Of a DNA stretch of 64,000 bases, positions 9,878 through 23,734 are shown piece after piece. Within the stretch, counting starts at the first letter, position 1; each line of letters opens with the position of its first letter. The stretch lies in contig CM064580.1 of assembly GCA_032716605.1 (NCBI GenBank), positions 33,740,728 through 33,804,727 of the forward strand, read 5' to 3'. Source of the stretch: Paralithodes platypus. Taxonomy: Eukaryota; Arthropoda; Malacostraca; Decapoda; Lithodidae. The position numbers and the translations under genes are program-made. A model generated the notes under the pieces. The model made no database searches. It saw nothing but the letters and a program-made list of their open reading frames with translations, and was not told the origin of the DNA.

Positions 9878-10510
9878 ATGGCAACAATTAGATCACTTGA
9901 TATTCCGGCGTTCAAGCCAGAAGATTATGACATATATACGTACCTGGAAATAGTCAAACCGGTCCTGGACATTATGTTCGCAAACGAAGACGCTTCCAAG
10001 ATCCACACAATAGTAGTGAAACTAGGGAAGTATGCAACCATAGTATCAGGGTATGTGCATGATAATATGCCCAGTTTAACCTGGGCGCAATTTGAAACCT
10101 ACGTAAAAACTGCTATTAATCCAGTGCTTGGTCAGACCATTGCCGATAAAAAAAATTATGAGATAAAATATTCAGGAGATTTAGACGGCACAATTGAGCA
10201 ACTGCATCAAATTGAGATCAATGCAATTCCGGAAGAAACCACAGCACAACGGAAGAAGATCGTCTTCAAGGCACTGGTGAGAATTTTGCCAGACACAGTG
10301 GCGGATCACTTCTCAATTATAGAACCTACTAATTACGACACGGATCTGCCAGTGATAAGGCGTATCATGGCACTCAGAAAATCCAGGGAACAGGACAAGA
10401 TAGCCGTAATCAGCAAGGTAACCACACATCCAGCAGCAACAGCAGCACCCATCAGTGGTCCAGTGGCTCCTCGTATCACTGATAAAGCCGAGGAATGGGC
10501 CAGGATTTGA
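9878..10510 (+). CDS. Gypsy gag-like protein
   Basis: A 210-codon frame starts at ATG 9878, 104 bp after the LTR. It encodes a mostly helical, acidic protein beginning MATIRSLDIPAFKPEDYDIY, followed by LTWAQFETYVKTAINPVLGQ and TTAQRKKIVFKALVRILPD. The position and helical composition fit a Gypsy capsid. No zinc knuckle lies inside this frame. A Cys-containing segment in another frame directly downstream (10525-10560) may be a decayed nucleocapsid, so a frameshift or premature stop near 10508 is likely. Confidence 0.65.
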   Translation: MATIRSLDIPAFKPEDYDIYTYLEIVKPVLDIMFANEDASKIHTIVVKLGKYATIVSGYVHDNMPSLTWAQFETYVKTAINPVLGQTIADKKNYEIKYSGDLDGTIEQLHQIEINAIPEETTAQRKKIVFKALVRILPDTVADHFSIIEPTNYDTDLPVIRRIMALRKSREQDKIAVISKVTTHPAATAAPISGPVAPRITDKAEEWARI

Positions 10511-10782
10511 CCAGCTGATTGGAAGCCATGCTCTGGACCGTGCATGTTATGGTCGTTAAAGAGGTCCTTCACAGAACTTACTAAGAAACGAAGCAGGATC
10601 CCAAGCTGGTGGGCACAAATTCCCTGGATCAAGCCACGTATGGTAGCCACCATAATTGAATACGGAACAGCAGGAATCGAAGACGGACCCAGTGAAGAAG
10701 AAGCGGAGCAGTATCTACCTGAGGCTCTACAACCGGATCCTCAGGATTTTTAAGCTGGCCCCCCAAACAAATAGTCTTCACC

Positions 10783-13131
10783 ATGGCGGGGGCTCATGAG
10801 GGGACATGTGCAGATGGTCTCCCAGTATACCAAAAAATCACACTTAACGGGGTGACAGTCAGACTTCTCATAGATACGGGAGCTTCCCGTTCTTGCCTGT
10901 TCCTTCCGTTTGTCCGGAAACATCACAATGTTTTTGGGAAGATGCAACCTTCCTCTATCATTCTTGTCAGTGCGAATGATCAAGTCATTCCAAATTTAGG
11001 ACAGACTCTTCCCCTGTACGTTAGCACCCCTGTTCCCCATCACGGAGTAGATAATTCCTTTGTAATCTACAATCCTAGCGAGACTAAGTATGATGGTTAC
11101 TTAGGACTCGATCTCCTAATATCCTTGAGTGCCTCTATAAATTGTAGGCACCGTACCTTAACCTTTGATCCACCTTCAAAAACCAAAACAAAACAAACCT
11201 TCCTTGAACCCCTTCAGCAGTTAAAATCAAACTCCCTGCCTGCTCCCCTTAATCCAACTGCTAAACTTCAGATTAACCCTCTCACGTTTTTTACGCTATG
11301 TTGAGCCTATTAGGGATACTTTAAAGCCTTTGTTACCATCAGGGGTATTTAGAAACCTTTAGTTTAGTTACTTCAACCTCTGCAGTTGTCTTTGAGTTAG
11401 CTGTGGGCAGAAAACTAATTTTGGAGAGGTAATTATAAGAGTGAGAGAACTCTATTTATTATTGCTAATCTGGCAACCTCTGCGTCATAAAAATGTGAAA
11501 GGGTTAATGAAAAAGTCCTACCCCTCAAAACATTCGAGGATGTGAAGAACAACACTCATATCATATCTCAAGCTATCACTTCCACTACCGTAACAGTTCC
11601 TCCTCATCATGAGAAATGGATACCTTTGGTACCCACCATCATTGGAGATGTCATTTTGACCCCACACCTCCAAAGCCCTTTTAACGGGGCCTGCCTAACC
11701 GCTCCTAGCCTGCTACCAAATCAATTAAGCTGTATTAAGATAGCTAATATCTCAGATAAGCCAGTTACATTACCAAAAGGATTAGCCATTGGTGAGTTTG
11801 AGATATACTCAGAAGAATTATTTGTACCTACAGATACTTCTCCTCCAAATAAGAACCCCCTTCCTGATATTCCTTCCAATCTTACTCTCTGTCAACAAAC
11901 TTATCTCAGAAATTTACTGATATCATATCAAGATATATTCGCTACATCCAGCCGAGACATGGGGAAAACCGACATGCTTCATCATCCTATCCATACCGTA
12001 GGACATCCCATAAAGCAACCAATTCGTCGAAAAAATCCAATCCAGAGACAAGAGGAAGAAAAACAAGTACAAGATATGCTTGCCACAGTAGTCAAGACAT
12101 CTACCAGCCCTTGGTCGTCTCCGGTAGTACTCGTCCGGAAGAAAGACGGATCAACCCGCTTCTGCATTGACTACCGCCAGCTGAATGACGTGACCATCAA
12201 AGACGCTACACCACTCCCTAGAATTGATGATTCCTTAGACTCCCTGCTTGTAGCAAAATGGTTCACCACCTTAGATCTTCAAGCAGGATATTGGCAAGTT
12301 CCAGTATCACCAGAACATCAACAAAAGACAGCTTTCTCCACCAGCCAAGGCAGACTATATGAGTTTACTGTTTTGCCTTTCGGTCTCTGCAATGGCCCTG
12401 CCACATTTTCCAGGTTAATGTAATCTGTTTTACAAGGATTAACCTGGGAAACATGCCTGGCCTATTTGGACGACATTATTGTGTTCGGGAAAACTTGGGC
12501 CGAACACTTACAAAGGCTAAAACAAGTATTTCAGAGGGTCAGGGATGCCAGTTTAAAACTCAAACCATGAAAATGCACCCTTGCTAAAACTAAAGTAAAC
12601 TTTCTAGGACATATTGTATCAGAACAAGGTATTTCACCAGATCCTAGTAAACTAGAAGCTATCAGCAAAATTACTCCTCCCACTAATGAAAAAGGAGTAA
12701 GAGGTTTCCTGGGGTTGGCATCCTATTATCGAAGATTTGTAAAGAACTTCGCTACTATTGCCAAACATTTACATGATCTAACCAGAAAGGATGAACCATT
12801 CAAATGGACAGAACAACGCCTGCAAGCATTTAATAATCTGAAAGAGAAATTAGTGGCATCTCCGGTAGAGTCCTTTCCAGATTACACTCGTCCATTCAGA
12901 TTATATACAGACGTCTCACAGTTCGGCATAGGTGCCATTCTTGGACAAACTAGAGATGGCAAAGAGCACATCATCGCATATGCTAGTCGCACCCTCAATC
13001 CAGCAGAAGTCAACTATCCAGTAACCAAAACAGAGTACCTAGGTATGATATGGGCCCTCCAATATGTCAAGGCATACTTGGCCGGTGTCAAAGTCACCAT
13101 AATAACAGATCACCACGCCCTTCTCAGTTGA
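10783..13131 (+). pseudogene. Gypsy pol: protease, reverse transcriptase, RNase H (broken)
   Basis: The protease active site VRLLIDTGASRSCLF lies near 10857-10900. The RT follows from about 11990 with RKKDGSTRFCIDYRQLN, TLDLQAGYWQVPV and VLPFGLCNGPATFSRLM. After an in-frame TAA at 12421 the catalytic YLDDIIVFG is still readable. A second stop (TGA about 12568) precedes the RT connection, and RNase H continues with RLYTDVSQFGIGAILGQ and ITDHHALLS. The frame ends at 13131. A 227-bp MITE at 11277-11503 separates protease from RT. The enzyme would make and degrade cDNA/RNA hybrids for the Gypsy element, but this copy cannot encode a continuous product. Confidence 0.88.
11277..11503 (-). mobile_element. 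MITE-1 copy a (227 bp, TTAA-flanked) in Gypsy pol
   Basis: Flanked by TTAA at 11273-11276 and 11504-11507. Ends are CCCTCTCACGTTTTTTACGC and GCGTCATAAAAATGTGAAAG (inverted similarity). It is the reverse orientation of the copies at 25716-25938 and 57511-57735, sharing internal text such as CAACCTCTGCAGTTGTCTTT. Removing it together with one TTAA leaves the Gypsy frame continuous, so it is a simple later insertion. Confidence 0.9.
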
Positions 13132-13136
13132 CCAGA

Positions 13137-15005
13137 AAAGGGGATAATTTATTCACCATAGATGGAAAAATTGTCATAACACCTCAAGCTGCACTATCCA
13201 CCATGCAATCTATCCATATGCACAACGGTATTCACCTAGCCCAAAGAAAACTAATCACCACGTATCAGCAAGTGTATTGGACCCCTTCCCCTTATATAAC
13301 AGCAAAACGAATAACAGAAGCTTGCGGAGCTTGTGCATTGGGTTGGGATAGAACCTGCACAGCAGGACCTGCTGGCAAACTAGTAGCCTCCAAGCCATGG
13401 CAATTACTTGCAGTCGACGTTATGGGACCAATGGAAGGAAACCAAGGGTTTAAGTACATCATAACATTTGTTGATACTTATTCCAAGTATGTCATTGCCT
13501 GCCCTGCCAAAGAACACTCAGCCATAGCAGTAGCAGAAGCCCTCATTCAACACGTCTTCCCATACTTCGGGTTACCTGAAGCCATTCATTCAGATAATGC
13601 CCCCGAATTCACCAGTCACATTTGGTCCCAATTATCTCAAATGTGTGGATTTAAAATCAGTCACTCATCCCCATACTTGCCTCAAGGCAACTCCATCTGC
13701 GAAAGAAGCCATAGGACAATTGCAAATAAAAAAAAAACAGATTGCAACAAATGGGTACCAAGGATTGGCCCAGTCAAGTCAAAATTGTACAATGGGGTAT
13801 AAATACCTGCCCCAGAAAAGACTGAATTTCACCCCACGAACGTGTGTTTGGAGTGCCACCATTACTCCTACCTCTCCGCCATCTTGCTGCCCCGTATGAG
13901 CCCTCCTCCAACTTCGATCAATCACTAGTCCATCTCAAGAATCGTCTCCGGCAAATCCAGTATGTTCAAGATCTTGAACCTGATGAAACTACCAAAGCCA
14001 GTCCACACCGTATCGGCGATCTTGTGATGGTTGCTCAATTACCTATGCCGTCTAAGCTCAAACCGAGATTTAAAGGTCCCTTTGAAATTCTAACTGTGCC
14101 AAATTGTTATCAGGTTACTATTAATTATTTCGGTGAGTCACGCACATACCGTAACAGACATATACGTAGATTTCAGCCTATTGATGAGAATATGATTATG
14201 CTTGCAGATCCTGACCAGAATGACATACTGCCTACATCAAATAATCAGAATCTGGGATCCACAGAACTTGTAACACATGAACTTATTCCTCCTTTGACAC
14301 CAGCACCTAGAAAGAAACCACTGCACATCACACCACCGATTTTACCACAATCCACACCCGCTGTTCAACCACGCCCAGGTCCTCTTTCCTACCCTTCACG
14401 CACCCCTCCTCCTGTCTTACCTACTTGTACTGTCTCTGCATCTTCCAAACTACCTACTCAATTAATATCCAAATCTCTATCTTTACCTGTTCCTTCCTCA
14501 CCCTCTGTCAGTTTACCAATTTTCTCTGAATCACCTTGCACTCTACCTACTACACCTGCTATTGCTCACCTTCCTAATCTACCTTCTCAGAATTTACCTA
14601 ATTTATCAGCCACACCATCTCATGATCTTGCTAACTTACCTGTACCTCTTTCTCATACTTCTTCCAGACCTCTTACTTATGCAAACAAACTTAAGTCTCC
14701 TGCTCCTTCAGCTTCTCCATCCATCTCCAAATCAACTTCAAGACCACTTCTTTTATTACATGACATTCTTCCATCCACTTCTACTCACAAACCTACAACT
14801 TCTTCCTCTAAATTACATCGCACTTTACCAAGCCCAACTAAAAGATTTTCACATTCTTCCAATTCTTCTTCATCACCATCCCCACACTCTCATGTGAATT
14901 CACCATCACTAATGCCACCTGTTTCTAATCCACCCTGTACAAGATCTGGTCGACGTGTGAAACCACCTCAACGATGGGCGCCAACATTCCATCCTACATA
15001 TACTA
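13137..15005 (+). pseudogene. Gypsy integrase with GPY/F domain and long Pro/Ser-rich tail
   Basis: The first frame (13137-13802) carries the zinc-binding N-terminal part (IHMHNGIHLAQRKL and EACGACALG) and the catalytic core. The core has Asp in LLAVDVMGP, Asp in IHSDNAPEFTS and Glu in QGNSICERSHRT. After a frameshift near 13800-13844 the second frame has LKPRFKGPFEILTVPNCYQV, a GPY/F-type module. Then comes about 270 residues rich in Pro, Ser and Thr, ending near TRSGRRVKPPQRW, typical of Gypsy pol termini. The join to RNase H at about 13131 lacks the usual tether, so a deletion occurred there. A LINE begins at about 15006, and the frame may resume at 17026. Confidence 0.83.
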
Positions 15006-17025
<2,020 letters not shown>

Positions 17026-17877
17026 CGGGCCCCACCCAAACCTACCACGCCACTTCAAAGGGTTCCCGCTACAACTATTGCGAGGTCACCACCATCATCA
17101 GGTCACCCAGACAGTACCAACTCCAAGGACCTCCCACAGCCAACCAGCCCTTCACAGGTCACTCACTCTGCAGAGCGTTCAGCCATCACATCTCCTCATG
17201 CTCTGCAGACACCTTCACCTACTACAGCAACTCCTTCATCACCTCCAGCAGCCATTAAGATTAATAGTGTCATGGTAGCTACAGGCCTCAACAGTACTAT
17301 GGTCACCTCCACACAGCAATTGGTGCAGACTTCAAAGGACTCAAAAATTCTGTTGCATGTTCACATGAGCATCGACCCATCTATACCAGCTGATGTACCT
17401 ATAACCATGTGGCTGCTCATATTCCAAAATTTAACCCCCGTTCTCGCTAACTCCACCACCCGGACCCACATTTTGAAATTGCGAGGTCGCGACTTTTCCT
17501 TCGCCAAATGTGGTGAAGTGACGGGGTTAAATAACACCTATAGGATTGCTAGCCTACAGGTGAATAGGAAGGAGAGGAGAAGAAACCAGCAGCAGAAATG
17601 GAATGGCATACCAGCTTCCCATGCTTTAGAGAGACACGGAACAGAGGAGTGCCCCTTACTACCAGGTCATTCCCGTTCTCTAAACATCAGGAAGCTAGGT
17701 CAGTCACCCATGCAAAAGAGTGGGAATGTGAGCCAATCACCATCGAGCTTTCAAACCATGTCCACCTATCATCAGCCTTCATTCGACCAGCAGCCGGACT
17801 TGCAGTACAATGAGCAAATGCTTATGCAAGTTCAACATCAGAGACCAGAGTGCTATCGAGATAAGTGGGGATACTAG
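17026..17877 (+). CDS. Gypsy 3' ORF that reads into the 3' LTR
   Basis: Past the LINE tail an open frame resumes with RRAPPKPTTPLQRVPA. It continues through KDSKILLHVHMSIDPSIP and ends with HILKLRGRDFSFAKCGE at the LTR boundary (17514). The frame does not stop at the boundary. It continues about 120 codons into the LTR (ASLQVNRKERR ... ECYRDKWGY) and stops at 17877. The LTR-encoded portion is also open in the 5' LTR (6054-6393) with few changes. It may be the authentic C-terminus of pol, or of a small third protein, or a chance open frame. The function is unknown. Confidence 0.5.
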   Translation, partial: RAPPKPTTPLQRVPATTIARSPPSSGHPDSTNSKDLPQPTSPSQVTHSAERSAITSPHALQTPSPTTATPSSPPAAIKINSVMVATGLNSTMVTSTQQLVQTSKDSKILLHVHMSIDPSIPADVPITMWLLIFQNLTPVLANSTTRTHILKLRGRDFSFAKCGEVTGLNNTYRIASLQVNRKERRRNQQQKWNGIPASHALERHGTEECPLLPGHSRSLNIRKLGQSPMQKSGNVSQSPSSFQTMSTYHQPSFDQQPDLQYNEQMLMQVQHQRPECYRDKWGY

Positions 17878-18610
17878 GACCTTAAAGAACATAGTGAAGA
17901 ACGGAGTTATTAACTGCATCCCTAATAACTCCTAATTATCACCGAATCACAGAAGTTACCATTATGTCATTCCTAGACTTCGTGAACCCCATAAGAGTAT
18001 TAAATAAAATACTTGAAAGGATTATGTACAAAATCATAAGTATGATGTATTGTTAAACTAAGTATTACCTTCGCAAATTACATCACAACCATTCACTATA
18101 TCCCTTTAGCATTGAGTCACTATAAGTTAAGTCTAAGAAATAACTTGAACATAGCCTCACTGAAACTGAAGGAAGTAAACACCTCTACCTAGGTAATGTT
18201 CTCAAGGCTGAAAAGCACGGAGCATAATTATAACTGAAGTGGTAACTGCCTCCCCCTCCTCCTCGAGACTACAACGAGCCCTGTTGTGTTCCCTCTGATG
18301 TCCGGATACTGGATTCCTGATTGTGAGAGGCAGCTCCCCCTGCAGTCCAGACAAGCCGAATCTACGTTCCACGTCCGCCAGACTTACTCTCGAACTACTA
18401 CCCTCCTAACCTACCCTAAGTGTCTCTGAGTGTCTTACGTTGTGATTATTGTTGTGAAGGTAAGGTAAAATATGTGAATATTACAGTGCTAATTTCTATG
18501 TAGATCCGTGCCCCAGATCGTTATTCATTGCGTATGTATTAATCCTTCAGAAAACCATATTAAGTATTGTATAGATCTATGTCCAAGATCTAGTGTTAAC
18601 TCATCTTTAA

Positions 18611-19093
18611 CCCTTGTCTATCGGGGCGCAACTTATGTCGTGTGTAAGAAATTTGGACTAGGTGTCGGTTCACAACTTATGTCGTGTGCCATTTTCAGCA
18701 CGTAATGTTGCAGAGAGAGAGAGCTGAGCGGTGTGAGGAGCGTAGTAAGGCTATGACCGTCGCACACCACCGCGATAGGCCAACTGACATGACTCCCACC
18801 CTCCCCCACCCTCACGCACTCGCTACACAGGGAATTATGTAGGGAAAGTACCTAATTACATGGTTTTTGCACTCGTGTTGTGCGATCGTTGCAAGAAAAC
18901 TAGCGGGCGTACAAGGATGGTTGGGGTGTCATTGGAAAGCTCTGTTTATGCCCTTTCAGGGATAGATACTTGTTTTATGCTCTGGGTCTTATTTAGGCAT
19001 GAAAATTATCAAGTAAACAACCCTATTTAGGGTAAAAACACTCCGCTGGGCGGTACATAATTATAAATTACCGCCTAGGCCGCTCGTTAGGTG
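18611..19093. mobile_element. MITE-5 (483 bp, TTAA-flanked) in the 3' LTR
   Basis: The 5' LTR has an uninterrupted TTTAAAACTCC at the same place. Here TTAA is duplicated (18607-18610 and 19094-19097) around a 483-bp insert. The insert begins CCCTTGTCTATCGGGG and ends CGCTCGTTAGGTG. The TTAA duplication is the piggyBac superfamily signature. The terminal repeats are weakly similar only. Internal direct repeats of CAACTTATGTCGTGTG occur at about 18629 and 18673. Confidence 0.75.
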
Positions 19094-20233
19094 TTAAAAC
19101 TCCTATAAGTGTACTACACATACTGTACGTCACATACTTGTGTAAATTAATAACCTAGCAGAATACTCACAGATTTTCCTTGTGCATTCCATTCTATTTA
19201 TGTATGTAACAAGTTGAAGTTGAAGTGTATACTGTGTATCAATTCCCTTCTTAAATATAACTTTTACCTAGAACCTACGCTCAATTTCATATTTAGTTAA
19301 ACTCAGACTCTCATTCTTTAGAAGAATTAATATTGATGATAATCTGCAATCTGATTTCTTCGAGAAAACCCTCTGTTACGCCTTATTATATCGTGCGTTA
19401 ACTTGTTTACTTTATGAAGACGTATTTGTTTATTCTATTATGAAATAGATAATTTCGATCCATTTCATCTAGGAATTCTAGTTTCGTATAGATCTATTGT
19501 CTTACTATTTCACCAACTCAAAAACAACCCCAATTTGTTCTGTATTCCATATAGGAATCTGTTAACTCGTTCAGACCTCCTTCATACCTTATCAGGTATT
19601 TCCATCTAAGTGCAACTTTGTCGTGTATGCCATATTTTACTATTAGTATTATTACAACTACTAGTACACGCTATTTTATTTACGTGTTTCTTAATTTTCT
19701 GTAATCATAATATCGATTGATTCAGTTTAGGTTATATTCAACCTTTAGTTATTTCTCAGTAGATGTAAATCATTAAATCTGAATTCCTCGACCTGTGAGA
19801 CTATTATTACATATAAGAGTTAATTAATTGTATGTTCATAATATAAATTTTATCATAATAATCTAACTACATAGTTAATTGTACAAACAATTCAACTCCC
19901 CTCTCCTTTTTATCTTAACGTATTCCTACCAATATTAAGAATAATATCGCACTAACCGCAAATACTATTTTCATTACCTCAGTATAGTGAATGACCTGAG
20001 TGACCTACCCAGTCATATTTATCTACGCGCGGTAGTATTTACTCTACCCGTACGCTTCTCGCCACCCGATAGCGAGTGTTCACTTAAGAAATCTATGTGC
20101 GTTTCCCTTATTGATCAGGCCCGAATTATTCATGCGTGTTTATAGATTTCATTAAACCTTTAATAAACTTATTAAGAATACTTCACAGTAGATACTCAAC
20201 TCCCATACATATTATTATCAAGGGTTTATTCTA

Positions 20234-20475
20234 CACTGGCTCGGTGGTGTAGTGACTAGCGTCTTGGACTTCCACCCAGAAGGCCCGGGATCGCGCCCAC
20301 ACTCGGCGCATTAAAGATTTTTCACAAGCACTGAGTCGTTATCATCCCTCATGAGCAAGGGGATGGGATAGTAGTACAGGACCCCAATGGAAATACGTCT
20401 AATCGACCTTATTGGGCTATCCTTAGCTGGCTTAGCATGCGCTAGCTTTAAGAACTATTATTATTATTATTCTTA
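20234..20475 (+). mobile_element. tRNA-derived SINE in the 3' LTR
   Basis: The head has an A-box-like TGGTGTAGTGACTAGCG and a B-box-like GGGATCGCGCC at about 20285. It is followed by a tRNA-unrelated body and an (ATT)n tail. It is absent from the 5' LTR at the corresponding place (about 9312). It is a different SINE family from the one in the 5' LTR. Confidence 0.7.
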
Positions 20476-20922
20476 TGTCTATACATAATTGCATATTTCC
20501 ACAATAATACTATCTTAAAATTCATGTTCATTGTTATGTTATTCCTAGACCTTGGTGTGTTATGAATGTGTTCAATTATTTACTTACTATTCCTTATAGT
20601 AGTTAAGTTAATTTTCCACTCACAGTTTAGGAATATATTTGTGAATTTCATATCAACCGTATTATGTCTAAGTATGTGGATTCTCTTACTATTCCCAAAT
20701 AATAGCTAAGGAATCTAATTATCTATCTCTATGCCATTAAATAAATAAGAGTGTATAATTATCTGTGTGTATTTATTGTGTTCATTACAACCTGATTGAG
20801 TACCTAATTGTAAATAAGAACGTGTTAGATGTGTTCATGTTGAGGATATATTGAGTCTAAAAGTCCATAATTGGATTTGAGTAAAGACCATAATAAAGCT
20901 AAGTTGTATTACAACCCTGCAT

Positions 20923-20926
<4 letters not shown>

Positions 20927-20986
<60 letters not shown>

Positions 20987-20987
20987 A
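20927..20987. repeat. (AT)n microsatellite, 3' flank of Gypsy
   Basis: Alternating AT tract, the counterpart of 5969-6032. Confidence 0.85.
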
Positions 20988-21532
20988 GCCAGCAGTCCCT
21001 CAAAAGTAAACGTAATGAAGCCATCAAATGCTTATCTTCTGATGTAGCTACTATTTCCAATTGGGGTAGAGAAAACCTTGTTACATTTAATGCTTCCAAA
21101 ACTCAATTTATCCACCTTACTACCCGTCAGGAACCTCCAGAGGACTATCCCTTATTCTTCAACAATACAAAAATCAACCCTTCATCTTCCCTCAATGTTT
21201 GTTCTAGGTGTCTCTTTTTCTTCTGCCTTCACTTGGAAAGACCATATTACCAGTCTCGCTAAGGCAGCCTCCCAGAAGCTGGGTGTGCTCAACCGCCTCA
21301 AGGGGTTCTTTACCCCTGTTCAGCTACTTGCTCTATACAGGGGCACAGTGCGTCCTTGTATGGAGTATTGTTCACATGTGTTGGGAGGATCCTCTCAAAC
21401 CGCACTCCTAGATAAAGTAGAAAGGAAAGCTTTTTGTATCATTAACTCCCGTCCACTCACCAATTCTCTGCAATCTCTTTCTCTTCGCCGCAATGTTGCA
21501 TCTCTCTCACTATTCTATCGCTACTACAATAA
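20988..21532 (+). pseudogene. Jockey LINE, 5' part of a copy split by DIRS
   Basis: Encodes the RT thumb and C-terminal region with FLGVSFSSAFTWKDHITS (in two frames), GVLNRLKGFFTPVQLL, CMEYCSHVLGGSSQTALLDK and FCIINSRPLTNSLQSLS. It stops abruptly at CTACAATAAT where the DIRS right end begins. The missing downstream part of the same element resumes at 41336, so both halves were one LINE. It is 5' truncated at the TA tract. Confidence 0.88.
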
Positions 21533-23676
21533 TATAGGTTTGATCCCCAAGGGGAAGAGAGAAAACCTAATATTTATGAGTGGCCCCGGAGTCATTGACG
21601 AACTGCCTTTAAGGAAGGCACCCTTTCAAACTCCATGCGTTCGCACATTTGAAATGCCCGCGCAGGTAGCTTGATGGGGCCCGCATCATAAGTGCACACT
21701 TAATCTCCTTTGGAATCGCCATAATGATCGGGTACCACTAAAGAAAAACTTTGTGACGCCTACCAGCGTTGGCAGAATCGCCTCCCGGTAGCCACTAGCG
21801 CTCGCCAGGGCAGTGAAATGGGCTACAGTTATCAGAGAATGTTGTTCTTTCTTTCATAGTGTTCGTATTGTTACAGACAGTCCCGTGGTGGTCTTTATTT
21901 TCGTCTGTGACAACGGGAAGCATTTTATATCATGAGTAGAACATAAGATGCATTGTAGTGAAGTTGAGAGAGAAAGAGCGAGCGAGCAGCGTGGGGGCAG
22001 TGAATGTTGATTTCCTCCTGCCTCCTCCCTCCCGGAGGAGTTTCTCGCCCGCGTGGCCTTTCTCTCGGTTTTGATTGGCTGGTGGTTCCTGGCGCCTTCT
22101 GGAGGCCTGCTGCCTTGTGACGTATCGGCCTGTGATTGGCCGACCACCATGCCTTTGTGTGATCCTGTGGGTCCCGAGGAGCTACCTTCCTCAGAGCTTG
22201 CTTGACCAGCATAACCTTCACATCTCCCTTGCCATCTGTCCCCGACTTCCACCCATAGAACACTTTCTCTCTCGCTCAACTTCTTACCTCTTATTCTTCT
22301 AATCTATTTAACCTCATAACTCCCCTTTGGTTCTGCACGATTTCATATATCGGCCATCGTATTATATGCTGAAGCTCTCAGATATTTCATGCTTAGTTAG
22401 ACATTTTGGAGGGGTTAACATTTTGTCTGTAGAGGTTCGACACACTTGCGGTGTCTCCCTACCTATTTCTTGGTTGTCTGCTGGGCTATTTAATGCTAGA
22501 CTGGGGTGAGGCTATTTGTGTTGTGATTTCCGATGTGTACCAGGTTTTGTTGAACTTGTACAATCGCAACGGATGCGTGGGAAGCCTAGGTTGTCTTTCT
22601 GACTGTGTACCTTGTGAGTTTAGCACTGTGTTGCGAGTGAGGGCTTTTGCCTCTGCCACCCAACACTGTGCTAACTCGTTTTGCTTTGACTTGAAGAGGA
22701 TCGCCAGGAGAGAACCAGATACTAGCGATCTGGATCTTTCAAGAAAGCACCCCATCATTTAACGTAATTTGGCCGTACAGTTACAGTTGACCTCGCTAGG
22801 CTACGAGCCGCTTGCTCAGCCATGGTTTCCAAATCTATGACATCCCAGCTAGACTTTATTTGCCTAGCAGACACCCTATTAGGATTATAAACTCTTATGT
22901 TATGTATGCAGCATTTTTATTCACGTTGATTGCAAGCCTTGGTTGTTGTTGAGGTGCACAACCTAAGCAGGCTTTTGCGTTGCCTGAGGAAGTACTTCTT
23001 TTGTTGTTGGAGATAATACTATTGCGCATTTATCATTATTCCCGTGCCAGTTACCACTGTATGTCCCTACACTTGTCATATCTTGTTCCTGCTTTATATA
23101 ACAGTTCAAAATCCGATTCGATCATCTTAGCAGCATCAGACTTTCTTCAGAAGATTCCTGTTCGATGCTTTAGGACTTTCATTCACTTTCTTTAATATAG
23201 GAGTGACAGTTTAATATTGTTTAGAGTAACTTTAATTATACCTTCTTCTTGTTTGCATTAAATCATTCCAGTGATTTAATTAAGCTCTCTATCTTTTTCC
23301 TTGTATACATTATTAACGTAATTGTATGTTGTTGTGATCAGGCTGTATCAGAGATCATCAGCCTGTAGTAGTAGTGCATTTATACCGAGTTAGAGGATAC
23401 CCCGCTATCGCAGATTTAACTCTGGAGGGTATAGGTGTTTTTGTGCGCCGGCATTATAAGTTCGAGGGTTGGATCTAGTGTTACCGTTGTGGCTGTGTGC
23501 CTTTCTAGTCCAATGATTAAGAGCCCTTGTTTTATACGAGTCCCGGTCGTAACACTTTTAGAAAAAATAAAAAATAATAATAATACACTAAAGTTGTCAA
23601 AAACAGCTTCCAACAATCATGGATATTCTTGGTGTGCGCAGCCTGACGTCGGGACCCGCGCGTCATTTCGTCCTTC
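21533..23676 (-). repeat. DIRS right inverted terminal repeat (interrupted)
   Basis: Segments 21600-21750 and 23555-23676 on the + strand match the reverse complement of 41033-41335. Shared text includes GGAAGGCACCCTTTCAAACT and CAGCCTGACGTCGGGACCCG. The end-specific 60 bp (TATAGGTTTGATCCCC...) is not in the left repeat. A 1.8-kb solo LTR splits it. Confidence 0.85.
21752..23554 (+). mobile_element. Solo LTR (1.8 kb) within the DIRS right repeat
   Basis: The undisturbed left repeat near 41155-41165 shows the empty site. Here that site is opened by a 1803-bp insert starting TGTGACGCC and ending GGTCGTAACA. The ends are imperfect inverted repeats (TGTGACG/TGTTACG) and a 3-5 bp duplication (CTT/ACTTT) flanks it. 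A TATA-like TTTATATAACA lies at about 23093. There are no internal genes. I infer a recombined LTR retrotransposon, probably Gypsy-like. Strand is arbitrary. Confidence 0.65.
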
Positions 23677-23734
23677 AATGATATATCAAGACTTCTCAAA
23701 ATATCAACGAATGGGAAGGGGATGGTGGGAGGGC

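Larger units (their letters stand above)
17514..20926 (+). repeat. Gypsy 3' LTR (3413 bp)
   Basis: It begins TGAAGTGACG and ends CTGCATAACA followed by an AT tract. It is homologous to 6033-9774. It contains a TTAA-flanked insertion (18611-19093) and a tRNA-derived SINE (20234-20475) absent from the 5' LTR, and only one 90-bp unit. Confidence 0.85.

Noticed and set aside
20234..20310. Possible tRNA gene in the 3' LTR
   Set aside because: Degenerate B box, (ATT)n tail and absence from the other LTR indicate a SINE.
22486..22762. Overlapping 90- and 103-codon ORFs in the solo LTR
   Set aside because: No family resemblance, both strands are open, and they lie in an LTR-like insert; not supported as genes.
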